64,000 nt of DNA from Caballeronia calidae (GTDB taxonomy: Bacteria; Pseudomonadota; Gammaproteobacteria; Burkholderiales; Burkholderiaceae). Of this stretch, positions 1-8,816 are shown piece by piece. Position 1 is the first letter of the stretch, and each line of letters starts with the position of its first letter. The stretch spans positions 1 to 64,000 of the forward strand of contig NZ_FCOX02000011.1 in the NCBI RefSeq assembly GCF_900044055.2, read 5' to 3'. A program made the position numbers and the translations under genes. The notes under the pieces were generated by a model, which was not told the DNA's origin, did no database searches, and saw only the letters and a list, made by a program, of their open reading frames with translations.

Positions 1-123
1 GGTCCAGTTTTCGCGCATCAGTTTTCGTATTCATACTTCTCTAACGCACGAGGCAGTATTTGGTGCACCGGTCAGTATCATCGCATCCGCGCCGCCATCA
101 AGCAGGCCGCGAAGGAGGCGTGA
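1..123 (+). CDS. C-terminal end of a 2Fe-2S small subunit (IorA-like), partial and possibly disrupted
   Basis: A reading frame open from the window edge ends in TGA at 121-123, two bases before the large-subunit start. Its last residues read YHRIRAAIKQAAKEA, the usual C-terminal ending of [2Fe-2S] subunits of the isoquinoline 1-oxidoreductase/aldehyde dehydrogenase family. Those subunits normally carry a CxCG motif just before this ending. Here the aligned residues are WCTGQY, so both cysteines appear to be missing, and the DNA upstream of about position 75 is visibly less GC-rich with a repeated CAGTTTTCG (5-13 and 19-27). Either the gene is broken by an insertion or rearrangement, or the window starts in foreign or misassembled sequence. 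The family call rests on the last 15 residues only. Confidence 0.45.
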   Translation, partial: GPVFAHQFSYSYFSNARGSIWCTGQYHRIRAAIKQAAKEA

Positions 124-124
124 G

Positions 125-2356
125 ATGTCGCAAGGACTGATCGAAGCGGGACGTCATGCAGCTCGCAAGGAATTCTCGCGCCGCGCATTTCTGAAACTCG
201 GTGTGAGCGCGGGCGTTGCCGCAAGCGGCGGATTGCTGATCGGCTTCAGCCTGCCCGCTGCGAGTCAGGATCAGGGCAAAGGCAAATCCGTGATCGGGGG
301 CGATGGCATCGAGACGCCGCAAGACGGCGTATTCGCGCCGAATGCATTCGTGCAGATCGACAAGAGCGGCAAGGTCGTGCTCATCATGCCGAAGGTCGAG
401 ATGGGGCAGGGCGTCTATACCGCGCTGCCGATGTTGATTGCCGAAGAACTCGATGTGCCGCTCGATAGCGTCACCATCGATCATGCGCCGCCCAATGAGA
501 AGCTCTTCACGGACCCATTGCTGGGCGGTCAACTGACGGGCGGCTCGACCTCCGTGCGCTATGCATGGGAGCCGTTGCGCAAGGCGGGCGCCGCCGCGCG
601 CATGATGCTCGTCGCGGCGGCGGCGCAGCAGTGGCAATGCGATCCGTCGTCCTGTCAGGCGCAAGCCGGCAAAGTGATGCATGCATCGGGCGATCGCAGC
701 GCAAGTTATGGCGATCTCGCCGAGGCCGCCGCGAAATTGCCCGTGCCGCAAGACATCAAGCTCAAGGATCACAAGGACTTCAAGATCGTGGGCACGCCGG
801 TGAAGCGTCTCGATTCGCCGGAAAAAGTGGACGGCACCGCGGTGTTCGGCCTCGACGTGCGCCTGCCTGGCATGGTGTACGCCGCCATCGTCAATTGCCC
901 GGTATTCGGCGGCACGCTCGCCTCCGTCGACGATAGCAACGCGAAGAAGATTCCCGGCGTGCGCCAGATCGTGAAGTTCGACAACGGTGTCGCGGTGATC
1001 GGCGATCATACGTGGGCCGCGAAACGAGGCGCGGCTGCGTTGCAGATTCAATGGAACGAAGGGCCGGGCGCGAAGGTATCGACGAAGCAGATCGTCGATG
1101 ACATGGCGAACGCGTCGCAGCGCGCGGGTGCGGTCGCACGCAAAGACGGCGATGTGAACAATGCGTTCTCGAATGCGAAGACGCGTGTCGATGCAATCTA
1201 CGTCCAGCCGCTTCTCGCGCATGCGACCATGGAACCGGTCAACTGCACCGTGCATGTTCGCCCCGATGGCTGCGATATCTGGCTCGGCACGCAAGTGCCC
1301 ACGCGCATCCGCGATGCGGGCATGAAAGCCACGGGTCTGCCGGCGGAGAAGATCGTCGTGCATAACCATCTGCTCGGCGGCGGCTTCGGCAGGCGTCTCG
1401 AATTCGATATGGCCACGCAGGCGCTCAAGATCGGCAAGGCGCTCGGCGTGCCGGTCAAGGTGACATGGTCGCGCGAAGAAGATATCCAGCACGATATGTA
1501 TCGTCCGTGCTATTACGACAAGCTATCCGCGGGACTCGATGCGAACGGCAAGCCGATTGCATGGACGCATCGCATCGTGGGATCGTCGGTGCTCGCGCGT
1601 TTTGCGCCGCCCGCCGTGAAGGACGGTGTCGATCCCGATGCGGTGGAAGTCGCCTCCGATCTTCCCTACGATCTGCCGAATCAGCTCGTCGATTACGTGC
1701 GGCTCGAACCGCATGACGTGCCCACCGCCTTCTGGCGCGGCGTGGGACCGACGCGCGGTACCTTCGTCGTGGAAAGCTTCATCGACGAACTGGCGGCGCA
1801 AGCGAAAGCGGATCCCGTCAAATACAGACGCGATCTGCTCGGCAAGTCACCGCGTGCGCGCAATGCGCTCGATGTCGCGACGCAGGCGGCCGGCTGGGGA
1901 CAAGCCTTGCCGCAAGGACAAGGACGCGGCGTTTCGGTGATGCACGCATTCGGCAGCTTCTTTGCGATCGTCGCGGATGTCGCCGTCGATAAGGACGGCG
2001 CGGTGAAGGTGAACCGCATCGTGTGCGCGGTGGATTGCGGCATGGTCGTGAATCCCAATACCGTCGAAGCGCAAGTGCAGGGCGGCATCATCTTCGGCAT
2101 CACGGCTGCGCTCTATAGCGAAATCACGATCAAGGACGGACGCGTCGAGCAAAGCAATTTCACCGATTATCGAATGCTGCGCATTCATGAAACGCCGCCG
2201 GTGGAAGTGCATATCGTCAAGAGCACCGAGGCGCCCGGCGGCATCGGCGAACCGGGCACGGCGGCGCTCGCGCCCGCCATCACCAATGCAATCTATGCCG
2301 CGACGGGCAAGCGACTGAGACAGTTACCCGTAGGCGATCAATTGCGTAGCGCTTGA
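125..2356 (+). CDS. Molybdopterin-binding aldehyde/isoquinoline-type dehydrogenase large subunit (xanthine dehydrogenase family)
   Basis: 743 residues, usual length for the IorB/periplasmic aldehyde dehydrogenase large subunit that oxidises aldehydes or N-heteroaromatics at a molybdenum-cytosine-dinucleotide centre and passes electrons to a 2Fe-2S subunit and cytochrome c. The N-terminus has a twin-arginine signal (SRRAFLKLG, Arg19-Arg20) followed by a hydrophobic stretch, so a folded, cofactor-loaded enzyme is exported. The Moco-binding loop GGGFGRR lies near residue 417 and the catalytic Glu motif GIGEPGT near the C-terminus. The ATG at 125 follows a GAAGGAGG ribosome site. The gene overlaps the open frame of the cytochrome c gene, indicating an operon with the small-subunit tail upstream and the cytochrome downstream. 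The substrate cannot be read from sequence. Confidence 0.9.
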   Translation: MSQGLIEAGRHAARKEFSRRAFLKLGVSAGVAASGGLLIGFSLPAASQDQGKGKSVIGGDGIETPQDGVFAPNAFVQIDKSGKVVLIMPKVEMGQGVYTALPMLIAEELDVPLDSVTIDHAPPNEKLFTDPLLGGQLTGGSTSVRYAWEPLRKAGAAARMMLVAAAAQQWQCDPSSCQAQAGKVMHASGDRSASYGDLAEAAAKLPVPQDIKLKDHKDFKIVGTPVKRLDSPEKVDGTAVFGLDVRLPGMVYAAIVNCPVFGGTLASVDDSNAKKIPGVRQIVKFDNGVAVIGDHTWAAKRGAAALQIQWNEGPGAKVSTKQIVDDMANASQRAGAVARKDGDVNNAFSNAKTRVDAIYVQPLLAHATMEPVNCTVHVRPDGCDIWLGTQVPTRIRDAGMKATGLPAEKIVVHNHLLGGGFGRRLEFDMATQALKIGKALGVPVKVTWSREEDIQHDMYRPCYYDKLSAGLDANGKPIAWTHRIVGSSVLARFAPPAVKDGVDPDAVEVASDLPYDLPNQLVDYVRLEPHDVPTAFWRGVGPTRGTFVVESFIDELAAQAKADPVKYRRDLLGKSPRARNALDVATQAAGWGQALPQGQGRGVSVMHAFGSFFAIVADVAVDKDGAVKVNRIVCAVDCGMVVNPNTVEAQVQGGIIFGITAALYSEITIKDGRVEQSNFTDYRMLRIHETPPVEVHIVKSTEAPGGIGEPGTAALAPAITNAIYAATGKRLRQLPVGDQLRSA

Positions 2357-2367
2357 GGAGGCCGTCC

Positions 2368-3654
2368 ATGAAGAACGCATTCAAGCCGCGCTTTGCAGCG
2401 CTGATCGGTGCAGGTCTCGCGTTTGGCATGATGTCTTCCGCAAGCGCCGCCGATGATGCACTCGTCGCGCGCGGCGCGTATCTCGCCAAAGCCGGCGATT
2501 GCATTGCCTGTCATTCCGCGCCGCGCGGCAAACCGCTCGCCGGCGGCTTGCCGATGATGACGCCGTTGGGCGCGATCTACACGACCAATATCACGCCCGA
2601 TGCGGACACAGGCATCGGGCGCTATGCGGAAGAGGATTTCGCGCGCGCACTGCGCGAAGGCGTGGCGAAGGACGGCCACAATCTCTATCCGGCGATGCCT
2701 TATCCGTCGTATGCGAAGATCAACGACGAGGACATGCACGCGCTCTACGCGTATTTCATGCATGGCGTCGCGCCCGTCAGGCAGGCCAATCGCGAGCCGG
2801 ACATCAAATGGCCGATGAACATGCGCTGGCCATTGAAGTTATGGAATGCGGTGTTTCTCGACAAAAGCGTTTATCAGAGCAAAGCCGGAAAAGATGCCGC
2901 CTGGAATCGCGGGGCTTATCTGATTCAGGGGCTCGGACATTGCGGATCGTGTCACACGCCGCGCGGCATTGCCTTTCAGGAAAAAGGACTGGATGAGAGC
3001 AGCAGCACTTATTTGACGGGCGGCCTGCTCGACAACTGGTTCGCGTCCAATCTGACCAACGAGCACAACACCGGGCTCGGACGCTGGTCCGAGCAGGATG
3101 TCGCCACCTTTCTAAAGACAGGCGCGAACGCGCACGCATCGGCATTCGGCTCGATGACGAGCGTCATCAACAACAGCACACAGGAATTGACCGACGCGGA
3201 TATCGCCGCGATGGCGCGTTACCTCAAATCCTTGCCCGCGGCGGGCGGCAATGGCGGCGCGCCGTATTCGTATGATGCGAAGGCCACGAAGGTATCGCTG
3301 ACACGTCCCGCCGCAAGCGACTCGGGCGCGCGTGTCTACACGGCGTATTGCATGCATTGCCACGGCGCGGACGGACGCGGCTTCGCGCCGATGCTCGCGC
3401 CGCTCGCCGGCAATCCGAACGTGCTGGAAAGAGATGCGTCGTCGCTCATCAATGTGACGTTGAACGGCACCGGCGACCTCGTTCTTCATGGCGTGCCCGC
3501 GCCTTATCCGATGCCGCGTTATGCACCGGTGCTGAGCGATCAGCAGATCGCAGACGTGCTGACGTTCATTCGCGGCGCCTGGAACAACAGCACGCCGGCG
3601 GTTAAGACGGAGGATGTCGCGAAGATGCGCAAGGCGACTCAGGCGGCGCGCTGA
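2368..3654 (+). CDS. Tri-haem cytochrome c subunit (AdhB-like) of the molybdenum dehydrogenase
   Basis: 428 residues with an N-terminal Sec signal peptide (about residues 1-28) and three CxxCH haem sites: C45IACH, C192GSCH and C328MHCH. Three cytochrome c domains in one chain are typical of the membrane-associated cytochrome subunit of acetic-acid-type alcohol/aldehyde dehydrogenases and of NicB-like partners of molybdenum hydroxylases. It should take electrons from the preceding dehydrogenase and hand them to ubiquinone or a terminal oxidase. ATG 2368 is preferred over the ATG at 2353 because a GAGGAG site lies at 2355-2360 and the signal peptide begins there. No C-terminal membrane helix is evident. 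Confidence 0.9.
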   Translation: MKNAFKPRFAALIGAGLAFGMMSSASAADDALVARGAYLAKAGDCIACHSAPRGKPLAGGLPMMTPLGAIYTTNITPDADTGIGRYAEEDFARALREGVAKDGHNLYPAMPYPSYAKINDEDMHALYAYFMHGVAPVRQANREPDIKWPMNMRWPLKLWNAVFLDKSVYQSKAGKDAAWNRGAYLIQGLGHCGSCHTPRGIAFQEKGLDESSSTYLTGGLLDNWFASNLTNEHNTGLGRWSEQDVATFLKTGANAHASAFGSMTSVINNSTQELTDADIAAMARYLKSLPAAGGNGGAPYSYDAKATKVSLTRPAASDSGARVYTAYCMHCHGADGRGFAPMLAPLAGNPNVLERDASSLINVTLNGTGDLVLHGVPAPYPMPRYAPVLSDQQIADVLTFIRGAWNNSTPAVKTEDVAKMRKATQAAR

Positions 3655-3692
3655 TCGCGCCGCTTAGTGCTGCTTTTGCAATAGCGGATGCA

Positions 3693-3962
3693 TCAGGAAG
3701 AAAAGTCGATGACGTCCAGATTGACCGAATTGGACGGATGTGCAAGAAACTTTCGATGCACGCGCGCGCTGATGCGTTCGTAGCCGTCGCTCAGCGCTTT
3801 CAGCAAACGCTCGTCGCTCGCTCCCGTCGGCGCCCAGAAGCATTGCTCCAACGCCTTGCGCGTGATGTTGCATGGAATCGCCCGCTCCCGGGAGAACGCG
3901 ATAAAGCTGACGGAGGCGCGGTCCGCCGAGATGGTGGCATCGATCGAGAGCTTGCTTGTCAT
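3693..3962 (-). CDS. DUF1488 family protein
   Basis: 89 residues resembling the short DUF1488 proteins common in Burkholderiales: an N-terminal beta-rich segment (SFIAFSRERAIPCNITRKAL), a central ERI/RVHRKF region and the C-terminal ending NLDVIDFSS. Function is unknown. It is convergent with the cytochrome c gene and stands alone. No strong ribosome site precedes the ATG, so expression level is uncertain. Family assignment is from memory of the pattern, not from a search. Confidence 0.7.
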   Translation of the reverse strand: MTSKLSIDATISADRASVSFIAFSRERAIPCNITRKALEQCFWAPTGASDERLLKALSDGYERISARVHRKFLAHPSNSVNLDVIDFSS

Positions 3963-4416
3963 GATTCGACAGGAGAAATCCGGGTTTGCTGGTTTTTATT
4001 GTGTCAGAAATCGACGAGTTCGCGCATCCTCGAATAAACGCGAAACGTGCGCAAACGGTCAAATGAAACCGTGCGGCCGGGCTTTGTTGTATCGACGAGA
4101 CTCGGAGCGTGGGGCACCGCACAAACGTATGAATATTATTTCGAACGTTCGTTCGATTGAAGCAGCCGTTATACGTTGTCCAGCTTTCGACCCGGCGTCG
4201 CGCTTCCGCAAGACCACAGTTGACGCACCTGTTCGAGCTTGTCCAGGAAAAATGAAAAGAAAAGCATGCTCAGGTGTACTACTCTAGGAACGATCATCCG
4301 AAGCGGCGCGGCACACCGGCTCAGGAAATGGGACGTGCGGCGCATTCCCGGAACTCCATCGGCAACGTCCGCCCAACTTCTGTTAAGGCGCGCGCTGTCG
4401 CCAGCAGGAGCGGAAC
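3963..4416. other. Intergenic region, 454 bases
   Basis: This stretch separates the divergent DUF1488 and DUF3331 genes and carries no convincing protein or RNA gene. It is locally AT-rich around 4125-4145 and contains an inverted repeat at 4141-4156 listed separately. Several short open frames cross it but none has a ribosome site together with a coding pattern. It probably holds the promoters of both flanking genes. Confidence 0.6.
4141..4156. promoter_or_regulatory. Inverted repeat TCGAACG-TT-CGTTCGA, possible operator
   Basis: A perfect 7-base inverted repeat with a 2-base spacer directly after an AT-rich GAATATTATT stretch, 260 bases upstream of the DUF3331 gene. The size and symmetry would suit a TetR- or MarR-type dimer, but no regulator gene lies next to it. 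Confidence 0.35.
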
Positions 4417-4857
4417 ATGAAGCATCCATCATTGATGGATCCCTGGAGCCGTACCCTGGCAATGCTCGATAGCCGTTCGAGCCGGCCGTCGGAAGTGAAC
4501 GACAAACTACCGTTGATGTCACGATCGCTCGTGCGCAATGTGCCGGGCAAGAGCATGTGCGCCGGATCGGGCGAAGGTCATTGTGTCAATATTCGCGTGC
4601 TGGAGCGCCTGAGCGATTCCACGCTGGCGCTATCCTGGCACGATCCCACTTCGTTCAATTACTCCGAGCAGGTCTGGGCGCTTTGCACTGCGCGCAAGCG
4701 TGGAACATGCGCTCTGAGCGGGCAGGCCATCAGACGAGGCCAACCGGTTTATCGACCAAGGCGTGTCGGCAGCTCGGTTCCGCTCAATAGCGGCGCGATG
4801 ATTCTCGCGCTTGCGCTGACACCGGCTGAACAGGAAGAGAGCCTCGTTTCCGATTGA
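4417..4857 (+). CDS. DUF3331 domain-containing protein
   Basis: 146 residues matching the Burkholderia-specific DUF3331 pattern: IRVLERLSDSTLALSWHD, then EQVWALCTARKRGTCALSGQ and IRRGQPVYRPR. The pair of cysteines in TCALSG and the earlier CTA suggests a small metal-binding or redox-sensitive fold, but no function is established. ATG 4417 is supported by CAGGAGC at 4404-4410. It is a single-gene unit ahead of the H-NS gene. Such genes are often present in several copies in Burkholderia sensu lato genomes, which supports the taxonomic placement. Confidence 0.75.
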   Translation: MKHPSLMDPWSRTLAMLDSRSSRPSEVNDKLPLMSRSLVRNVPGKSMCAGSGEGHCVNIRVLERLSDSTLALSWHDPTSFNYSEQVWALCTARKRGTCALSGQAIRRGQPVYRPRRVGSSVPLNSGAMILALALTPAEQEESLVSD

Positions 4858-5118
4858 TTGCCTGAAGACTCGCGGGACGCGTGCGCAATGCACGCCTTGT
4901 GTCAATCGCGCGTGTCAGGCGATCGGCATATGTGATATCGCTTGAATCGGACGAATGCATGAAGCCCGTATAGGGCAACTTGCTGATGATATGCACCTTT
5001 GGAAATTGAAGTATTCAAAGGAAATGTTTTGCGAAAGAGTGCTTATCATCGACGTCGTCCCTATGAGCTTTTCAGTGCATCGGAGTCTGGGCGCAGAGCC
5101 ACGAAGTGGGGAGGAAGA

Positions 5119-5652
5119 ATGGCCACATTGGAACAGCTGGAAAGCCAGATTCAAAAATTGCAGCGCCGGGCCGATGCATTACGGGAAAGAAAATCAGCGG
5201 AAGCGATCGCCAAAATTCGCGCGATGATGGACGAATACGGCTTGACCACAGCCGATCTCGCCAAGGCTGGCTTAGGGGCGGCGAAGAAGCGCGGACGTCC
5301 GCCCGGATCGAAGAATGCGGGCGGTTCGGGAAAAGGTGCAACCGGGTCCAGGCTCCCGCCGAAGTACCGCGACCCGGTATCGGGCGCAACCTGGAGCGGT
5401 CATGCGCGTCCGCCCGCATGGATCAAGGATGCGCCGGACCGCAGCGCATATCTGATCGATGCTGCGGACGGTGCCGCAACGGCGAAAAGCGGTGCGGCGA
5501 AGAAAGGTGCGCGGCGCGGGCGCGCGGCATCGGCATCGCGCGCCGCGGGTGCGAAGCGGGCCACTCGAAGCGCGGCCAAGAAATCATCGAAACGCGTTGG
5601 CCGAGCGGCCGCCAGGAAAACCGCGCGCAAGCATGCGCCAGCCGCCGCCTGA
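5119..5652 (+). CDS. H-NS family nucleoid-associated protein with histone-like tail
   Basis: 177 residues. Residues 1-45 form a coiled-coil oligomerisation segment (MATLEQLESQIQKLQRRADA). Residues about 75-115 hold the H-NS DNA-binding domain with KYRDPVSGATWSGHARPPAW, which includes the AT-hook-like contact loop. The last 60 residues are an Ala/Lys/Arg-rich tail resembling eukaryotic histone H1. The protein is expected to bind AT-rich or foreign DNA and silence it. A GGGGAGGA site at 5108-5115 fixes the ATG at 5119, although the frame is open 40 codons further upstream. The core H-NS length is about 100 residues in this group, so the tail is a true extension. The paralogue type cannot be told from sequence alone. 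Confidence 0.9.
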   Translation: MATLEQLESQIQKLQRRADALRERKSAEAIAKIRAMMDEYGLTTADLAKAGLGAAKKRGRPPGSKNAGGSGKGATGSRLPPKYRDPVSGATWSGHARPPAWIKDAPDRSAYLIDAADGAATAKSGAAKKGARRGRAASASRAAGAKRATRSAAKKSSKRVGRAAARKTARKHAPAAA

Positions 5653-5664
5653 ACCTCGCGCGCT

Positions 5665-7137
5665 TCAATCGAGCAAGGGACTGCGCGCGCCGGAAAATCC
5701 GCTCGCGCGATCGTATGCGAGCCCGATCTGCAGGACGCCCAGATCGCATTGCGTCGGCCCGATGATCTGCAATCCGGCCGGCAGGCCGCCAGGGCCGAAG
5801 CCGGCCGGCGCGCTCAGCGCGGGCAGCGAAGCCATCGTTGCAGGAACGACCGTTTCCATCCAGCGATGATAGGTATCCATCCCGCGGCCGGCAATGGCAT
5901 GAGGCCAGTCCAGTCCGGCGTCGAATGGAAACACTTGCGCCGAAGGCAAGACCAGATAATCGAAGCGATCGAACAGCGCATTGATCGCCTGATACCAGGC
6001 CGAGCGATTGCGCACGGCGCGCGAAACGTCTTCGCCCGATAACTTCAGGCCCCGCTCTATTTCCCATATCGCTTCGGGCTTGAGCAACTTGCGCTTCGCG
6101 TCATCCCGATAGAGCGGCGCGTTGGTGCCGGAGAACGTGAGGCTGCGCAGATCGATCCATGCTTCCCAGAGACGGTCGAGATCGAAATCGATCCTGGCCG
6201 CATCGACGGTGCAGCCCGCCGTTTCGAAGTGACGCAGCGCCGATACATACGTGTCCATCAAACCTGCTTCGATCGGCAAGCGTCCATTCAGATCGCCGAG
6301 CCATCCGATGCGCGTGCCGCGCATGTCGCGCTCGAGGGAACCGGCGAAATCGGCGGGATTGTCGCTTCGGCGCGATAGCGGCGCGCGCGCATCGAAGCCC
6401 GCCTGCACGGACAACAACAAGCCGAGATCCGGAATGTTTCGCGCGATCGGACCGGCGACACTGAATTGCTGAAAGAAGACATCGTCGCTCGGCGCATAAG
6501 GCACGCATCCCGGCGTCGTGCGAAAGCCGAACACGTTGTTGAATGCGGCCGGCGTGCGCAACGAGCCCATCATGTCCGAGCCGTCCGCGCAGGGCAGCAT
6601 GCGCAATGCGACGGACACGGCCGCGCCGCCGCTGCTGCCGCCCGCCGAGCGCGATGGATCGAAAGCATTGCGCGTCGTGCCATAGACCGGGTTATAGGTA
6701 TGGCCGCCCAGGCCGAACTCCGGCGAATTCGTGCGGCCGACGAAGATCGCGCCCGCCCTGCGCATGCGCTCGAACACGACCGCATCGACCTGCGTGACTT
6801 CGCCTGCATAGATGGGCGAGCCTTTCGTCGTCACCAGGCCGGCGACGGGCAAGATGTCCTTGGGCGCCTGCGGAAAGCCGTGCAAAGCCCCGAGGCTTTC
6901 GCCTTTGGATAACTGTGCGTCGCGCTCGGCGGCGAGGGATAACAATGCATCGCGATTCTGCATCGCGACGATCGCATTGACGGCCGGATTCAAGCGATCG
7001 ATCTGCGCGAGATAAGCGTTCATCACTTCGACGCACGAGACGTTGCGTGCGTGAATCGCGCGGGAAAGCGCGACGGCATCGAGCGAAACGATATCGTCGG
7101 GCGGCGAGGTAGCGGAATTTGCGTCGAGTGCGGTCAT
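5665..7137 (-). CDS. Amidase signature family hydrolase
   Basis: 490 residues, usual length for amidase-signature enzymes. The Ser-cisSer-Lys triad is visible: Lys93 in FPQAPKDI, cis-Ser168 in AGGSSGG and nucleophile Ser192 in DMMGSLRTPA. The family hydrolyses amides such as aryl- or acyl-amides to acid plus ammonia or amine; the exact substrate cannot be assigned, and the motif lacks the flanking residues typical of GatA. There is no signal peptide, so it is cytoplasmic. It ends 12 bases from the convergent H-NS gene and lies 27 bases after the flavin oxidoreductase gene, so it may be co-transcribed with the three minus-strand genes upstream. Confidence 0.88.
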   Translation of the reverse strand: MTALDANSATSPPDDIVSLDAVALSRAIHARNVSCVEVMNAYLAQIDRLNPAVNAIVAMQNRDALLSLAAERDAQLSKGESLGALHGFPQAPKDILPVAGLVTTKGSPIYAGEVTQVDAVVFERMRRAGAIFVGRTNSPEFGLGGHTYNPVYGTTRNAFDPSRSAGGSSGGAAVSVALRMLPCADGSDMMGSLRTPAAFNNVFGFRTTPGCVPYAPSDDVFFQQFSVAGPIARNIPDLGLLLSVQAGFDARAPLSRRSDNPADFAGSLERDMRGTRIGWLGDLNGRLPIEAGLMDTYVSALRHFETAGCTVDAARIDFDLDRLWEAWIDLRSLTFSGTNAPLYRDDAKRKLLKPEAIWEIERGLKLSGEDVSRAVRNRSAWYQAINALFDRFDYLVLPSAQVFPFDAGLDWPHAIAGRGMDTYHRWMETVVPATMASLPALSAPAGFGPGGLPAGLQIIGPTQCDLGVLQIGLAYDRASGFSGARSPLLD

Positions 7138-7164
7138 GGTCTTGTCGTGAATGAACGGGCGGAT

Positions 7165-8097
7165 TCAGCGATGAAACTCGGGAAGCACATAGGCGGCGAC
7201 TTCTTCGATGATATCGCGCGCGGGCCGTCGTTCCGAACTGATGTTGAGCGTGACGTGGTGCGTGCCGCGCTCGCGCATGTCATGCAGCAGCGATGCGAGC
7301 GCGTGACGTCCGGTGCGATAGCCGAGCGGGATATCGGTTGCAGGCTCGTCTGCGTCGTCACTGAGATCGAGCCGCATCGCGACGCCGAATGCGCGAAAAG
7401 CGCCCGATGCCGCGCGCTCGACAGCCGCGCGCCACATGCCATAACGGCCGCGTTGCGCTTGCGGCTCGCGATGATAAGTCATCCAGCCGAGCGAATGACG
7501 CGCTATCCAGTCGACGCTCTGACCGCCCGAACCCACCGCGAGCAGGGGAATGGATAGGTTTTGACGCGGCAAGAGATAGAACTCGGGCGCGCCTTCGGGG
7601 GTGCTGTCGGGAATCACGCGAGAGGGCACGTTGACAGTGGCGGCGAGCGTTTCCCAATGCTGCCGGTACAGATCGCGTCGTTCGTCGGGATTTCGGCCGA
7701 ATGCGGCGTATTCCGGAGGACGATCGCCTGAGCCGATGCCGAGGATGAAGCGTCCGTGAGAGAGCGTATTCACGGAGATCGCGCCCTTCGCGACATGGAG
7801 CGGATGTCTGAGCGTCAGCACGATCGCGCCGCTGATGAGCGCGATGCGTTCCGTGTTCGATGCGAGCGCACCGAGCAGCACCCATGGGTCGAGATGCCCG
7901 ACAGGATCGGGATAGTCGATGCTGTTGAGCGGCACGTCGCGAACCCAGAGCGCGCGATAACCGAGTTGATCGGCGAGCCGTGCAAGCGCGATCTGCTCGC
8001 TGAAGTCGACGATGCTCTGATGCTCGTGCGTGATCGGCAGCGTAATGCCGATGGAGAGCTTGCCCTCTTCGAACACGGTGTTATCGCTTGCGGTCAT
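7165..8097 (-). CDS. LLM-class (bacterial luciferase-like) flavin-dependent oxidoreductase
   Basis: 310 residues starting MTASDNTVFEEG, with the luciferase-like TIM-barrel features: LSIGITLP at the N-terminus, a central GAIVLTLRHPLHVAKG and the RFILGIGSGDRPPEYAAFG stretch that contacts FMN in F420/FMN monooxygenase relatives. It should use reduced flavin to oxidise an organic substrate that is not identifiable here. The ATG at 8097 overlaps the MnmD stop codon by four bases (ATGA), fixing the start and implying translational coupling, although the frame is open further upstream inside mnmD. Confidence 0.87.
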   Translation of the reverse strand: MTASDNTVFEEGKLSIGITLPITHEHQSIVDFSEQIALARLADQLGYRALWVRDVPLNSIDYPDPVGHLDPWVLLGALASNTERIALISGAIVLTLRHPLHVAKGAISVNTLSHGRFILGIGSGDRPPEYAAFGRNPDERRDLYRQHWETLAATVNVPSRVIPDSTPEGAPEFYLLPRQNLSIPLLAVGSGGQSVDWIARHSLGWMTYHREPQAQRGRYGMWRAAVERAASGAFRAFGVAMRLDLSDDADEPATDIPLGYRTGRHALASLLHDMRERGTHHVTLNISSERRPARDIIEEVAAYVLPEFHR

Positions 8098-8813
8098 GAG
8101 CGCTTGCCGACGAGCATCGCGCGCTTGCCGCCGAAGCCCGCGACCTTGCGATACTCGAAGCCGTTGTTGAGGAGCGCGCGTTTGACATCGCCCGCGCTGG
8201 TAAAAGTGGCGAAGGTCGCGTCGTGCGTGGCGATGCGTGCGAGCGACGCGAAGATGGCGGGCGTCCACATGTCCGGGTTCTTGGCGGGCGCGAAACCGTC
8301 GAGATAGATGGCGTCCACCGTGACGCAATGGTCAGCGAGGCGTTGGAGAACATCGGCTGCATCGCCGAAAGCGAGCGTCAATGTCATCATGCCGGCATCG
8401 AACGCAAGCCGATGCAGACCTGCTTCGAGCGGCGGCCATGCCGAGACGAGCGATGCGGCGAGCGGGACGACAGCGGCATCGTCGATGATCGCCGCATGTG
8501 CGCGGTGCAAATCGTCCACGCTGAACGGATGCTTTTCTATCGAAATGAATTCGAGCATCGTCGCGTGATGTGCGTCTTCTCGCCATGCCGCCCATGTCGC
8601 AAGAAAATTGATGCCCATGCCGAAGCCGGTCTCCAGCACGATGAAACGTTTGCGCGCGCGCCAGCGCGCAGGCAGGCCGTTGCCCTGGAGAAATACATGA
8701 CGCGCCTGAGCCAGCGCGCCCGCCGCGCTGTGATAGATATCGTCGTGACGCGGCGAATACGCTGTTCCGTCGTCGCGAAACACGAACGATGCCGATGTCA
8801 GCAGCGCGTCCAT
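8094..8813 (-). CDS. mnmD: tRNA 5-methylaminomethyl-2-thiouridine methyltransferase, stand-alone MnmD (N-terminal half of MnmC)
   Basis: 239 residues equal to the methyltransferase half of MnmC: HVFLQGNGLPARW, SAM-binding LETGFGMGINFLATW, FISIEKHPF, then YLDGFAPAKNPDMW and the terminal FGGKRAMLVGKR. The enzyme converts nm5s2U34 to mnm5s2U34 in tRNAs reading purine-ending codons. The FAD-dependent oxidoreductase half, present in the bifunctional MnmC of many proteobacteria, is absent: the gene stops and overlaps the next start by four bases. Its stop lies within the LLM gene start and it begins three bases after yceH ends, so these genes form one transcript. Confidence 0.88.
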   Translation of the reverse strand: MDALLTSASFVFRDDGTAYSPRHDDIYHSAAGALAQARHVFLQGNGLPARWRARKRFIVLETGFGMGINFLATWAAWREDAHHATMLEFISIEKHPFSVDDLHRAHAAIIDDAAVVPLAASLVSAWPPLEAGLHRLAFDAGMMTLTLAFGDAADVLQRLADHCVTVDAIYLDGFAPAKNPDMWTPAIFASLARIATHDATFATFTSAGDVKRALLNNGFEYRKVAGFGGKRAMLVGKRS

Positions 8814-8816
8814 GAG

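Noticed and set aside
1-75. End of an insertion sequence at the left edge
   Set aside because: A repeated CAGTTTTCG and lower GC are suggestive, but no terminal inverted repeat or transposase can be seen in so short a stretch.
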